From Dendronalium phyllosphericum CENA369 (GTDB taxonomy: Bacteria; Cyanobacteriota; Cyanobacteriia; Cyanobacteriales; Nostocaceae): DNA of 64,000 nt. A model generated the notes under the pieces. The model worked only from the letters and a program-made list of their open reading frames with translations. It searched no databases and was not told where the DNA came from. The position numbers and the translations under genes were made by a program. The stretch covers positions 58,572 through 122,571 of the forward strand of contig NZ_JAECZA010000004.1 in NCBI RefSeq assembly GCF_016056275.1, in the 5' to 3' direction. Positions 44,425 to 53,363 of this stretch are shown here, in pieces; positions within the stretch are counted from its first letter, which is position 1, and each line of letters opens with the position of its first letter.

Positions 44425-44474
44425 GTCAGAATTTCTATCATATTACAAAACATTGGGATAATCAAGAGGCAGAT

Positions 44475-44840
44475 TTAAAAAACTTTGAGCATCCCACTAG
44501 CTTGCAATAAACCCGGTACAGCAGAAGCATACCATTGACCTTCTACACACCGTCCTTTATTGAGGATAAAGTGCAGATTGTATTCATGGGGATAACCTTC
44601 TACTTCCATCCATAATAAATCGCTTTCAGCTTCACAGGCGATTTTCTCTTCGTCCATCAATTCTTCTGTGAGTTGCTTCATGGTGTCTGCTAACTGTGCC
44701 AGTAACCGACAAAAATCATCTAATTCGGCTTCTGTTAACTCAATTGCCCAATTATCAGTACCGACTAAGCCTTTAAATTCAACTGCATTGGGATTCCAGC
44801 CAATACGCCAACCAGATCCGCTTTTAACTAAACGTTCCAT
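44475..44840 (-). CDS. DUF1818 family protein
   Basis: The 121-residue protein (VKSGSGWRIGWNPNAVEFKGLVGTDNWAIELTEAELDDFCRLLAQLADTM, then EGYPHEYNLHFILNKGRCVEGQW and VPGLLQA) matches DUF1818, a compact family restricted to cyanobacteria and plants, with no established function. It has no signal peptide, and the strands plus one long acidic helix suggest a small soluble alpha-beta domain. ATG 44840. The minus-strand gene lies upstream of the tRNA-Pro gene but with no evident functional link. Confidence 0.87.
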   Translation of the reverse strand: MERLVKSGSGWRIGWNPNAVEFKGLVGTDNWAIELTEAELDDFCRLLAQLADTMKQLTEELMDEEKIACEAESDLLWMEVEGYPHEYNLHFILNKGRCVEGQWYASAVPGLLQASGMLKVF

Positions 44841-44968
44841 TAAGAGTTAGGAGTAGGGGAAGTAGGGGAAAATTTCTCACTCAGCGCTTCTGACTTTTGC
44901 CTTAAAAATCAGGAGCGATCGACTTCTAGCAAAGTGCTGAGTGCTGAGTTCTGAGTCACCGAAGTTTG

Positions 44969-45020
44969 CCCGGAGGGAAACCCTCCGACGCTCGATGACT
45001 CGCTAACGCTGCGCTATCGC
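44969..45020. repeat. Dispersed repeat module with CGGAGGG hairpin
   Basis: CGGAGGG-AAA-CCCTCCG (44971-44987) is a perfect seven-bp hairpin, and GACTCGCTAACGCTGCGCTA follows, shared with the modules at 4.1 and 31.3 kb. Confidence 0.75.
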
Positions 45021-45115
45021 AACTTCTCGCTGAGTATAAACCCAATGCTTACCTAGTTTCTAGCAATCAATACTGTCCTAACCTTTGGTTCAATTGCTAT
45101 ATATTCTTAATTTTA

Positions 45116-45733
45116 TTACCTCAACAGTTGAGCGCCACCTTGTTGGGGCTGCTTTGGAATCGTGGAGTTACTAGGACTAGGTGTGGTGTTTGAGGTGGGG
45201 GTTGGGGTATTTTGATAATTTTGATTAAAAATATTGGTTAAAACTTGCACCAGGGTATTTCTTTGACGACGGGTGAGATTGGCAATAGCTTTGCGATCAC
45301 TTTCTAGAGGATTTTGCCGTAATGTATCGTTACCTGGATAGTTGGTTTCATACATAATCTCATTCGCACCCAAGTAATCGGCTAAGGTTAATTTCCAATC
45401 TAGGCGATAATTTGGGGCACGTTCTTTTACATAAATGTGATAACGAATTAAACGACTTGCCAAGGTATTGTTCTCAGCAACTTTCCCCGTCTCTTTGCTG
45501 ATGTATTTGTTTTCTTTTGGGAGGTCAGGCAATTGTTGATAAACTTTTTGCCAAACATCGCCAGGACTTATTCTCTGAGCCATAGCAGGTTCTATACCAA
45601 GTAAATTGCTTGGTGTTATACCCACTCTTGAAGCCAAAACAATTATACTCACCACCATTAAGATGATGAGTGCTGAGTTGAAACTGAGAATAAATTGGCG
45701 GATTGATTTAGAAAGAAGTTTTTTCTTTTTCAT
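45116..45733 (-). CDS. Membrane-anchored hypothetical protein
   Basis: No named family is recognised. The 205-residue protein starts KKKKLLSKSIRQF, then a signal anchor (ILSFNSALIILMVVSIIVLASRV), and an extracytoplasmic domain: ISPGDVWQKVYQQLPDLPKENKYISKETGKVAENNTLASRLIRYHIYVKERAPNYRLDWKLTLADYLGANE. A tail rich in Thr, Pro, Ser and Asn closes it. The pattern recalls small cyanobacterial envelope proteins of unknown role. The frame is open from 45799, but ATG 45733 is the usual-looking start. It is downstream of rpoZ on the same strand, 78 bp away, and may be co-transcribed. Confidence 0.72.
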   Translation of the reverse strand: MKKKKLLSKSIRQFILSFNSALIILMVVSIIVLASRVGITPSNLLGIEPAMAQRISPGDVWQKVYQQLPDLPKENKYISKETGKVAENNTLASRLIRYHIYVKERAPNYRLDWKLTLADYLGANEIMYETNYPGNDTLRQNPLESDRKAIANLTRRQRNTLVQVLTNIFNQNYQNTPTPTSNTTPSPSNSTIPKQPQQGGAQLLR

Positions 45734-45811
45734 ATAGGGAAAATTCTGAGGTGAAAGTCTAATGCAAATACTTTCGTACTCAACACCCAGCACTTTCAAC
45801 TCAGCACTGTT

Positions 45812-46051
45812 TTAAATTTCGCCAATAATTTCTGGCTGAGTCAATTCGTCAGACATTTCGATAATTGCCCTCAGTACTGGCTTCATCATCACATCTTCCG
45901 CGGGACTATCAAAATCTTCGTAACGCCGACGCTTGGCACGATTTGCCACTTGAACTGTAATGCGGTAGCGATTTGAAGCTGCACCAATCAAATCTTCAGC
46001 ACGATGCATAATTTGAGATTGAGTTGTCTCGAACTTTGAACGCTTTAGCAT
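45812..46051 (-). CDS. rpoZ: DNA-directed RNA polymerase omega subunit
   Basis: The 79-residue protein ([47 protein letters not shown], then [23 protein letters not shown]) has the omega pattern: the helix with RAEDLI...[18 protein letters not shown], conserved in cyanobacterial RpoZ. Omega helps assemble and stabilise the polymerase core. The length is normal. ATG 46051. It is monocistronic or leads the membrane-protein gene downstream. Confidence 0.93.
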   Translation of the reverse strand: MLKRSKFETTQSQIMHRAEDLIGAASNRYRITVQVANRAKRRRYEDFDSPAEDVMMKPVLRAIIEMSDELTQPEIIGEI

Positions 46052-46312
46052 ATTCAGTGGTTTTTAGGGTCATCAGAAGAGATGAAGTATCAAGTATGAA
46101 GTAGACCTAACAGGCGCATCAGCATGTATCCCATGAGATTCTTTTTACTTCAACCTTCATCCTTTCTTGGGGTCATTCATCAGTTTAGCAGCACTTATAA
46201 GTCTGCTGCTGTGTCAAGAATTATTGCTAACCTCTCTCTTGATAGAGGCTGAGGGCTTTTCGTCATTTTATAAGTGTTTTGTAACCGTAAGTTAATAAAT
46301 TAACCTGACCTT

Positions 46313-46732
46313 ATGGCTGATATTGTAGAAACTGCTGTCAACGCCGGAAATTTCAACACGCTGGTAAAGGCTATTAAAGCTGCAAACCTCTTAGAAACTC
46401 TCAAAAGTCCTGATTTTCTTACAGTCTTTGCACCTACTGACGAGGCTTTTGCTCAATTACCAAAAGAAACTTTAGATTCTCTACTGCAAGACATCCCTAA
46501 ACTAAAAAAGATATTGATGTATCACGTTGCATTTGGTGATATTAGGTCTGATGACTTGGTACAGATTGAAGAAGCAGAGACGCTGGAAGGTTCAGTTGTT
46601 GCGATCGAGTCTACTAATGGCGTGATTAAAGTGAATGATGCCAACGTCCTCAAAACCGATATTCTCGCCGATAATGGGGTGATTCACGCAATTGATGCAG
46701 TGTTGATGCCAGCAATGGTGGCTGGAAAATAG
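46313..46732 (+). CDS. Fasciclin (FAS1) domain protein
   Basis: A single FAS1 domain fills the 139 residues: NTLVKAIKAANLLETLKSPDFLTVFAPTDEAFAQLPKETLDSLL, LKKILMYHVAFGDI, and the H2-type end VLKTDILADNGVIHAIDAVLMP. FAS1 proteins mediate adhesion or bind small ligands; similar single-domain proteins occur in cyanobacterial cells, including soluble forms. No signal peptide is present, unlike the secreted adhesive type, so this one is probably cytoplasmic or leaderless. The start is ATG 46313. Confidence 0.93.
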   Translation: MADIVETAVNAGNFNTLVKAIKAANLLETLKSPDFLTVFAPTDEAFAQLPKETLDSLLQDIPKLKKILMYHVAFGDIRSDDLVQIEEAETLEGSVVAIESTNGVIKVNDANVLKTDILADNGVIHAIDAVLMPAMVAGK

Positions 46733-46815
46733 GGAATTGGGTACTGGGGATTGGGTATTGGGAAGGAGAAAAACTCCTTTAATGAATTAAATTCTTTCCT
46801 AATCCCCAGTCCCCA
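46733..46815. repeat. Inverted repeat tracts between convergent genes
   Basis: GGTACTGGGGATTGGGTATTG-like units (46738-46762) face AATCCCCAGTCCCC (46800-46813) in inverse orientation between convergent FAS1 and amylase genes; together they could fold as a terminator. Confidence 0.55.
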
Positions 46816-48279
46816 TTAACCTAAACCAAGGATGCAGGCGGAACGTTCGCTAAGTGTTAAGGAAAGCTGCTGAGTCTCTGCTTCACTATTCCACTCGACT
46901 TCGGCAGTTCCGTACAACAGCTTGTTGGGTTGAGTACGCAAACTTTTAACATCGAAATTAGCTTTTGTCGATGCTGTACCAGCATTAACGGCAATAATCA
47001 ATTCCTCTGTACCTAAAGTCCGCGCAAAGACGTACAGCGCACCTTGAGCGTAAATAACTTGATAATCTCCTGTACGCAATGCTGGATAAGTATGACGGAG
47101 GGCAATTAATTGGCGATGACTATCAAGAATTTCTTTATTCCAGCTAGCTTCTAAAGGAAAGCCACGACGTGAGTCTGGATCGATCGCCCCAGGTAAACCA
47201 ACTTCATCTCCATAGTAAATACTAGGAGCGCCGGGAAATGTCAATACCAATAAAGTCGCTAATTCTACACTAGCTTTATCACCACCAGCGATGGTAATTA
47301 ATCTCGCTGTGTCATGACTTGCTAACAAATTGAGTTGCGTTAGCTGAATTTCCCAGGGATAAAGTTGCAGTAGTTCCTGAATTTTGGCAGCGTATTCAGC
47401 AGCAAATAAGGGAGGGTAAGGTTGATAATCTCGGCTTTGCACTTGTTCTAGCACGACGCGATCGCCTGCTGCAAAAGCAATTGTCGGCCCGGCAAATAAA
47501 TAATTCATTACACCATCAAATTGAGTGCCATCTAGCCACTCACGCGAATCTCCCCAAACTTCGCCCACAATATAAGCGTCGGGATTGATGGCTTTGACGC
47601 GATCGCGGAATTCTTGCCAAAAACCAGGAGTTTTAATTTCAAAGGGCACATCTAACCGCCAGCCATCGATGCCGAATTTAATCCAATATTCGGCAATTTC
47701 CATGATATATTCCCGCACTTCTGGGTTATCGTGGTTAAACGCTGGCAAGGCGCGATTGTCAGCCCAACCTACATAGTTTGCCGGAAACTCGCCATTATAG
47801 GGTGATAAGGGCCAGCCTTCGATTTTAAACCAATTTACCCAAGGAGAATGAGGGCCATTTTCTAAAACGTCGTGGAAGAAGAAAAATCCCCGACTGGAAT
47901 GGTTAAATACTCCATCTAGAACAACTTTAATATTCCGTTGATGAGCGGCATCTAGCAATTCTTTGAAAGCCTCGTTACCCCCTAGCAATGGATCGACTTG
48001 ATAATAATCGTGGGTGTGATAGCGGTGATTGCTAGCTGATTGAAAGATGGGTGTGAAGTAAATAGCGTTAATCCCCAAACCCTGGATATAGTCTAATTCT
48101 TCCAAGATCCCCCATAAGTCTCCGCCTTTGTAACCTTGGAGTGTTGGCATAGCTTCCCAATCTTCCCAACGAGCCTCGTGCAACAGTCGTTTGCGCGGCT
48201 GTTTACTTCTGGCAAAGCGATCTGGAAAAATTTGGTAGAAAACAGCGTGCTTAACCCAGTCTGGTGTTTGAATTTGCAT
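46816..48279 (-). CDS. GH13 alpha-amylase family enzyme (neopullulanase/maltogenic amylase-like)
   Basis: The 487-residue protein starts WVKHAVFYQIFPDRFARS and has all GH13 catalytic elements: DGVFNHSS (region I), DGWRLDVPFE with the nucleophile D (region II), IVGEVWGDS with the acid/base E (region III), and LLASHDTAR (region IV). FPGAPSIYYGDEVGLPG follows. Substrate should be alpha-glucans such as maltodextrin or cyclodextrin. There is no signal peptide, so it should act in the cytoplasm on glycogen-derived oligosaccharides. It lacks the N-terminal domain of classic neopullulanases. ATG 48279. Its start is near short CAGCACT repeats. Confidence 0.9.
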   Translation of the reverse strand: MQIQTPDWVKHAVFYQIFPDRFARSKQPRKRLLHEARWEDWEAMPTLQGYKGGDLWGILEELDYIQGLGINAIYFTPIFQSASNHRYHTHDYYQVDPLLGGNEAFKELLDAAHQRNIKVVLDGVFNHSSRGFFFFHDVLENGPHSPWVNWFKIEGWPLSPYNGEFPANYVGWADNRALPAFNHDNPEVREYIMEIAEYWIKFGIDGWRLDVPFEIKTPGFWQEFRDRVKAINPDAYIVGEVWGDSREWLDGTQFDGVMNYLFAGPTIAFAAGDRVVLEQVQSRDYQPYPPLFAAEYAAKIQELLQLYPWEIQLTQLNLLASHDTARLITIAGGDKASVELATLLVLTFPGAPSIYYGDEVGLPGAIDPDSRRGFPLEASWNKEILDSHRQLIALRHTYPALRTGDYQVIYAQGALYVFARTLGTEELIIAVNAGTASTKANFDVKSLRTQPNKLLYGTAEVEWNSEAETQQLSLTLSERSACILGLG

Positions 48280-48470
48280 GAATTACTTTTTTATACCTTC
48301 AGGAGCGATCGTTGCAAATACTTGCTGATTTGCAACTCTCACTTGTGGTAGAAAATTAAGCAGAAGTCAAAAGTCAGGAGTCAGTAATTTTATCTTCTTG
48401 CTGTTCTCCTTCCTTCGTTCGCATTAGCGTCTTTGCAGGAGAAGAGGGTTCCCGCAAAATAGAGTAGCCT

Positions 48471-48498
48471 CAGCACTCAGCACTCAGCACTCAGCACT
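48471..48498. repeat. Perfect tandem heptamer (CAGCACT)4
   Basis: Four exact copies of CAGCACT, followed by TGTAATGATACTCAGCACT. It sits 22 bp from the stop codon of the DAHP synthase gene. Confidence 0.9.
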
Positions 48499-48519
48499 TG
48501 TAATGATACTCAGCACTAT

Positions 48520-49584
48520 TTATTTTTGTGCTAATGCTACTGCTGGTTGCTGCCAGCGTCCTACTGCTTTACCAATTACTGCTAATTCTTGCATTAAGTT
48601 GTCGAAACGGTCTGGTGTCAGCGATTGAGGACCGTCAGATAAAGCTTTGGGAGGGTTGGGGTGAACCTCAATCATCAACGAATCAGATCCAGCTGCGATC
48701 GCTGCCATTGCCATAGAAGGAACGAATTCAGACCAGCCAGTACCGTGGCTGGGATCAATCATAATCGGTAAGTGAGTTAGCTTGCGTAAAACTGGTACTA
48801 CTGATAAATCCAGCGTATTTCTTGTATATTGGCGGTCAAAGGTGCGGATACCCCGTTCGCATAAAATCACATTCGGATTTCCCGCTGCCAAAATATACTC
48901 GGCTGCCATTAACCAATCTTCTATTGTTGCTGCCATTCCCCGCTTTAATAGAACTGGTTTTGGCTGTGCGCCGACTTTTTTGAGCAAGGAGAAGTTCTGC
49001 ATATTCCTTGCACCCACCTGAACCACATCAGCAACTTCGGCGATTTTATCTAGTTCGGCGGCATCCATCACTTCTGTAATAATGCCCAATCCGCTGACTT
49101 GGCGGGCTTTCGCTAACAATTCCAAAGCACTCTCGCCGTGTCCTTGGAAGGCGTAAGGTGAAGTTCTGGGCTTGTATGCTCCACCGCGTAAAAACTTGGC
49201 TCCTGCTGCCTTGACACGCTGGGCCGTTTCTACAATCATTTCTTCATTTTCGACCGAGCAGGGGCCAGCAACGACTACCAAGGGGTGGTGTTCTCCAAAC
49301 ACAACTGGGCCATCAGGAGTACCAACTACTACTTCAGAAGCTTCACCATGACGGTACTGGCGGCTAGCTCGTTTGTAAGGCAGTTCTACCCGCAATACTT
49401 GCTCAATCCAAGGGCTGATTTCTTGAATTTGTAACGGGTCTAAGGCGGCAGTTTCACCTACTAGACCGATTACAACTTTGTGTTGACCAATAATTTTTTC
49501 TGGTGTCAGCCCCCAGCCCATTAGTTCCTCGCTAATGCGGTTGATTTCCGCTTCCGGGGAACCACTTTTCATGACTACGATCAT
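48520..49584 (-). CDS. 3-deoxy-7-phosphoheptulonate (DAHP) synthase, type I-beta
   Basis: The 354-residue protein has an N-terminal ferredoxin-like regulatory domain of about 75 residues (MIVVMKSGSPEAEINRISEELM) and then the DAHP synthase barrel: VVVAGPCSVENEEMIVETA, FLRGGAYKPRTSPYAFQGHG, VLLKRGM, CERGIRTF and MIDPSHGTG. The barrel sequence and N-terminal domain define the type I-beta class (Bacillus/Thermotoga-like). It condenses PEP and erythrose-4-phosphate, the first step of the shikimate pathway. The second DAHP synthase at 56.6 kb is of a different class. ATG 49584. Confidence 0.93.
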   Translation of the reverse strand: MIVVMKSGSPEAEINRISEELMGWGLTPEKIIGQHKVVIGLVGETAALDPLQIQEISPWIEQVLRVELPYKRASRQYRHGEASEVVVGTPDGPVVFGEHHPLVVVAGPCSVENEEMIVETAQRVKAAGAKFLRGGAYKPRTSPYAFQGHGESALELLAKARQVSGLGIITEVMDAAELDKIAEVADVVQVGARNMQNFSLLKKVGAQPKPVLLKRGMAATIEDWLMAAEYILAAGNPNVILCERGIRTFDRQYTRNTLDLSVVPVLRKLTHLPIMIDPSHGTGWSEFVPSMAMAAIAAGSDSLMIEVHPNPPKALSDGPQSLTPDRFDNLMQELAVIGKAVGRWQQPAVALAQK

Positions 49585-49691
49585 AGTTATTGAAGTACTA
49601 TAAATTTTTACGTAGCAATGTTGAAGTTATGAAATCTAAACTTCAACATTCCAAAACCGCAATTATTCTGATATCTAAGCGCCGAGCATCG

Positions 49692-50177
49692 TTACTTTTG
49701 CCGAGTTTCGCGCCAAACTGCGCTCATCCGTCCCCAATTGGTGCGAAAATCACCCAAGCCTAGCAAGCTTCCAGGTCTTTCTTCATCCCAAGAGGCTGAC
49801 AGAACGCCATAGGTTATCCCCAATACTCCTAAACCAAAAAATCCCATATTCACTAGTAACACAGCGATGGGAGCCAGTTTGATGTCAGAGTAGATGGTCA
49901 GCAGATAGCTGACTACGAGGGTAATAATACCCAAAGCTGTGGGTATCCCACAAAATCCAGCTACGCGCCGGATCATACGCTGGCTAACCACTTGGGGAAT
50001 AGCCATCTCTTCTTTGTTAAAGGGCGGCTGTTTGCTGGGTTTTTCAGGCTGTTTTGCCTGTGTTTGCGGTTTACTCGCCGCTTTAGCAGGTTTTTGACGC
50101 TTTGTTTTCGGTTCAAAGGGCAACCGAGACTCGGAAGCAGGAGATCCGCTAACTCGCTCAGATTCTTCAGCAGACAT
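49692..50177 (-). CDS. PAM68 family protein (photosystem II assembly)
   Basis: The 161-residue protein has a basic, Lys/Pro/Gln-rich N-terminus (residues 20-55) and two membrane helices: CGIPTALGIITLVVSYLLTIY and IAVLLVNMGFFGLGVLGITYGVLSASW. The short C-terminal part (WDEERPGSLLGLGDFRTNWGRMSAVWRETRQK) is the conserved PAM68 (DUF3464) end. PAM68 helps early photosystem II assembly (D1/CP47 insertion) in plants and cyanobacteria. It starts 12 bp downstream of rpsO and is probably translated from the same mRNA. Confidence 0.9.
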   Translation of the reverse strand: MSAEESERVSGSPASESRLPFEPKTKRQKPAKAASKPQTQAKQPEKPSKQPPFNKEEMAIPQVVSQRMIRRVAGFCGIPTALGIITLVVSYLLTIYSDIKLAPIAVLLVNMGFFGLGVLGITYGVLSASWDEERPGSLLGLGDFRTNWGRMSAVWRETRQK

Positions 50178-50189
50178 AAGCGCTAGTTC

Positions 50190-50459
50190 CTATCCACGAA
50201 TACCGAGGCGACCAATCAAGGCTTGATATTTTTCCCGGCTGTCTTGTTGAATATAGGCTAGAAGACGCTTACGCTGACCAATCAGCTTTAACAATCCTCT
50301 GCGGGAAGAATGGTCTTTTTTATTTGCTTGCAGATGTAAACTAAGGCGGTTAATCCGCTCGGTCAACATAGCAATTTGAACGTCGGCAGAACCAGTGTCG
50401 GTTTCATGAACCTGGTAGTTGGAAATTATTTCTTGTTTGCGCTGTTGCGTCAGAGCCAT
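50190..50459 (-). CDS. rpsO: 30S ribosomal protein S15
   Basis: The 89-residue protein ([69 protein letters not shown]) is a textbook S15: [18 protein letters not shown] and the HSSRRGLL motif that binds the central domain of 16S rRNA. ATG 50459. In E. coli rpsO regulates its own translation; no such structure was identified here. It is followed by PAM68. Confidence 0.97.
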   Translation of the reverse strand: MALTQQRKQEIISNYQVHETDTGSADVQIAMLTERINRLSLHLQANKKDHSSRRGLLKLIGQRKRLLAYIQQDSREKYQALIGRLGIRG

Positions 50460-50684
50460 GATCGATTAAATTTCTAGTTTTTCTAAATGTATGCAGCAGT
50501 CTCTCATAATATCACAGCAGCCCAGGAGGTGGATGGGGGATTGACAAAAGACAGGGGTTAGGAGTCAGAAGCTAGGAGTTATAACGTTTTACGTTAAGGT
50601 TAATACTTTTAGGCAGCAGAGGAGCAGGAGAGCAGAGGGGAAATTACAGTGACTTTGTGACTTCTATTTGCTGCTTAAATTTAA

Positions 50685-52355
50685 CTACTGGGAAATGAGT
50701 ATTTTTGCTGTAAGGGCTGGCAAGTCGGTAACTATACCATCTTCTTTGAGCTTTACCTCATCCTTAGTAAACCAATCTTGCCAAGAATTAGCAGTTGGGA
50801 AGTTAGGAATATGGTATTTATTTAGATTTTGGTCAGAGAAATTTGCCACGACGACAACGCTAGAACCCCATTCATAACATCGATGGAATGCTAGTAATTT
50901 AGCGTCTGCATTTTCGTGGAAAAACTCAATATTGCCATTTTGGAGAGCTGGAGTTTGTCGGCGTAAAGCAATGAGTTTTTTATAGTACTCGAATAGGTCG
51001 CGATTTTGGTCGTTTGCCAACAAAGACCAAGAAATTGGCTGTGGCTGAGTAACGCTTTTACTTTTAGCTTGGTATTCGCCAAACTCTTCTCCCATCCACA
51101 GCATCGGTATACCTATTGCTGTAATTAAAAGAACGGCTGCTAATTTAGCTCGTGCAAATGCAGATTTGTCAAAAATACCGCGATCGCCTAATTCTCGCAA
51201 CAGACGTTGGCGATCGTGGGTTGCCAGATAATTAATCGTATTAATCGCAGTCGCATAACCTTGCTTTCTGGGGTCTAAAACTTCCTTTAGCCTTTCTAAT
51301 TCAAATTTTTCCCCAGTAATATGAGGAATCATAAAGTAGCGAAAACTTTCATGCCAACAACCATCCAAAGGCCCGTCTGGTTGTACTACAGCGTTGGTAT
51401 CGGGAATATGTTCGGCAATATTGTAAAACGGTTTAGGTCCAGCATGAATTTGCCCTTGTTTAGCCAGCCAGTCTAGAAATTCAAAGTTAGCCAACTGACG
51501 CACAGCATCAAAGCGAATCCCATCAATGTGATACTCTTTAATCCAATATTGCACCACATCACCGATGTATTTCCATGCCGGCTTAACATCTAATTTATCG
51601 TCATAATTATTATAGTTAAATTCTGGCCCCCAGTAATTATCTGGGTCTTCAGGATAATGCTTGTTTTCGTAGTACCAATAATTTCGGTCAATCAGCATTA
51701 ACGGGCATTCTTCATCTGTATGGTTATAAATTCCATCGATAAAAACGCGAATGCCTCTACTATGACATTCATCAATTAAATGCTTTAAATCTTCTGTAGA
51801 ACCGTAACTAGATTCTGTAGCAAAAAAGTGCCGGACTTTATAGCCCCAGCTATAGTTACCAGGGTACTCGTTGACTGGCATTAACTCAATTGCATTAATT
51901 CCCAGTTTGCTCAGATAATCTAACTTTTCAATTACTCCTTTATATTTACCTCTTGTTTCTAGGTCAACCTCATCGCCTGTAAAATCAGCAACGTGCATTT
52001 CATATATGACTAATTCATGATTATTTGGCAATGGTTTGTCGTCATTTTGCCAAACGTAAGTATCAACAATGCGCTGCCCATCTTTAATTCTTAATATACT
52101 GTGTTTTTCCTCTTCATTAACATCTGTTGCGTAGGGGTCGATAACATCTACCCATTCATCAAGTGCAAAATTTAGACTTTTGGTTTGAATCCGAAATTTA
52201 TATTGATAACTGCCGTCTTCTAATTGAATTTCTGTTCTGAAATAACCATCCTCGCCTTTTTGCATTGGTATCTCTTTCCAATCAGAAAAAGACCCAATTA
52301 AAGTAGCTGCTTGATTGCGAGGAGCAAACAACTTAAATTCAATTAAATTTGCCAT
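50685..52355 (-). CDS. CBM48-GH13 alpha-glucan hydrolase/branching-type enzyme (paralogue A)
   Basis: The 556-residue protein starts with an N-terminal CBM48-like domain (FKLFAPRNQAATLIGSFSDWKEIPM, then YQYKFRI) and a GH13 barrel: VFIDGIYNHTDE (region I), DGIRFDAVRQL with the nucleophile D (region II), YNIAEHIPD with the acid/base E (region III), and INYLATHDRQRL (region IV). A C-terminal beta domain (LLAFHRCYEWGSSVVVVANFSDQNLN) follows. It has no signal peptide. The architecture is shared with branching and debranching enzymes and with trehalohydrolases; substrate specificity cannot be stated. It has an end-to-end paralogue at 57.9-59.5 kb. ATG 52355 is used (MANLIEFKLF); an upstream frame adds five residues. 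Confidence 0.9.
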   Translation of the reverse strand: MANLIEFKLFAPRNQAATLIGSFSDWKEIPMQKGEDGYFRTEIQLEDGSYQYKFRIQTKSLNFALDEWVDVIDPYATDVNEEEKHSILRIKDGQRIVDTYVWQNDDKPLPNNHELVIYEMHVADFTGDEVDLETRGKYKGVIEKLDYLSKLGINAIELMPVNEYPGNYSWGYKVRHFFATESSYGSTEDLKHLIDECHSRGIRVFIDGIYNHTDEECPLMLIDRNYWYYENKHYPEDPDNYWGPEFNYNNYDDKLDVKPAWKYIGDVVQYWIKEYHIDGIRFDAVRQLANFEFLDWLAKQGQIHAGPKPFYNIAEHIPDTNAVVQPDGPLDGCWHESFRYFMIPHITGEKFELERLKEVLDPRKQGYATAINTINYLATHDRQRLLRELGDRGIFDKSAFARAKLAAVLLITAIGIPMLWMGEEFGEYQAKSKSVTQPQPISWSLLANDQNRDLFEYYKKLIALRRQTPALQNGNIEFFHENADAKLLAFHRCYEWGSSVVVVANFSDQNLNKYHIPNFPTANSWQDWFTKDEVKLKEDGIVTDLPALTAKILISQ

Positions 52356-52452
52356 ATTACACCTAAGCAATAATTACTATATTGATACTTAATAAGATTA
52401 TTTTTTCAAATTAAAACATTTAATACTTCTTACCTAAGTAGTAATAAAATAG

Positions 52453-52477
52453 CCCCCTTACTAAAGAAGTCAGGGGG
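52453..52477 (-). terminator. Terminator after cyanophycinase gene
   Basis: On the minus strand, CCCCCT and AGGGGG flank an ACT/AGT inner pair, followed by CTATTTTATT. It lies 32 bp past the cphB stop codon and separates it from the GH13 gene. Confidence 0.75.
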
Positions 52478-52508
52478 ATATTCTACTCTAATTTATATGT
52501 ACTAAAAG

Positions 52509-53363
52509 TTAGACACTGGTTGCACTCACTGGTGTGGGAACATCTGGTACAGTCCCATTATTCAAGATAGGTTGGCGAGTTTTGAGGTCAAATTTGTAAC
52601 CATGTGGCAAAATATGCAGTTTTGCTCCGAAAACTGCTAACGGTTCGTCTTTCAAGATTTCGTTAATATTATTATGTGTAGCTTCTGACTCATCAACGAC
52701 TGTGACACAGCCTTGGCCAATCACTTCAATTTGGCTATCAGTCACAACCATAGCAGTATTTTCATCAATACCAAATCCTAGGTCAGCTGGTTCCTGTAAC
52801 AAAGCTGAAATCAAGCGTCCCAGCCGACCGCGTTGTGAAAAATGCTGATCGATGACAACTCCTGGCAAAAAGCCCATACCAGGTCCCATTTCGACAATTT
52901 CAATCCGGGGATTGGTTTCGGAATCGCCTTCCACAATCATTTTATCTGGCATAACTGCGGCTCCTGCACTTGTGCCTGCAACCACTATGCCTTCAGCATA
53001 ACGTTTGTGAATGGCTGTATCGATTTCAGTATCCTTGAGAATACTGGTGATCCGGGCTTGATCCCCTCCTGTGAAGAAAACGCCTGTTGCTTTTGCGATC
53101 GCTTCTAACGCTGTAGAAGAAGTTGCATCTTCACGAGTTTCTGTATCAACTATACGAACGCTTTCAGCTCCCAAGCGCTCAAATACTCTTATATAATTTT
53201 CTCCCACTTCTCTAGGTAATTCTGTGGCTGCTGTCATAATAACTATGTTCGCTTTCGTACCTCCAGAACGCCGCACAAACTCCCTCAGGATTTGAGAATC
53301 TCCATCTTTATCTTCGGCTCCCCCAATAATCACGAGTTGCCGTTTGTTGTTACTTTCAGTCAT
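52509..53363 (-). CDS. cphB: Cyanophycinase
   Basis: The 284-residue protein begins RQLVIIGGAEDKDGDSQILREFVRRSGGT and has the S51-peptidase motif VVAGTSAGAAVM (nucleophile serine), FFTGGDQARI, VVIDQHFSQRGRLGRL and GFGIDENTAMVV. Cyanophycinase is a cytoplasmic exopeptidase that cleaves cyanophycin (multi-L-arginyl-poly-L-aspartate) to beta-aspartyl-arginine dipeptides. Length and motifs match CphB. ATG 53363 follows GGGAGG. It sits divergent from a CphA2-type synthetase, with one small gene between, so a cyanophycin recycling unit is likely. Confidence 0.95.
   Translation of the reverse strand: MTESNNKRQLVIIGGAEDKDGDSQILREFVRRSGGTKANIVIMTAATELPREVGENYIRVFERLGAESVRIVDTETREDATSSTALEAIAKATGVFFTGGDQARITSILKDTEIDTAIHKRYAEGIVVAGTSAGAAVMPDKMIVEGDSETNPRIEIVEMGPGMGFLPGVVIDQHFSQRGRLGRLISALLQEPADLGFGIDENTAMVVTDSQIEVIGQGCVTVVDESEATHNNINEILKDEPLAVFGAKLHILPHGYKFDLKTRQPILNNGTVPDVPTPVSATSV

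Noticed and set aside
42871..44850. cas genes beside the CRISPR array
   Set aside because: Flanking genes are Tab2, tRNA-Pro and DUF1818; none is a Cas protein.
48120..48351. Plus-strand open frame antisense to the start of the amylase gene
   Set aside because: Shadow of the real gene in another frame.
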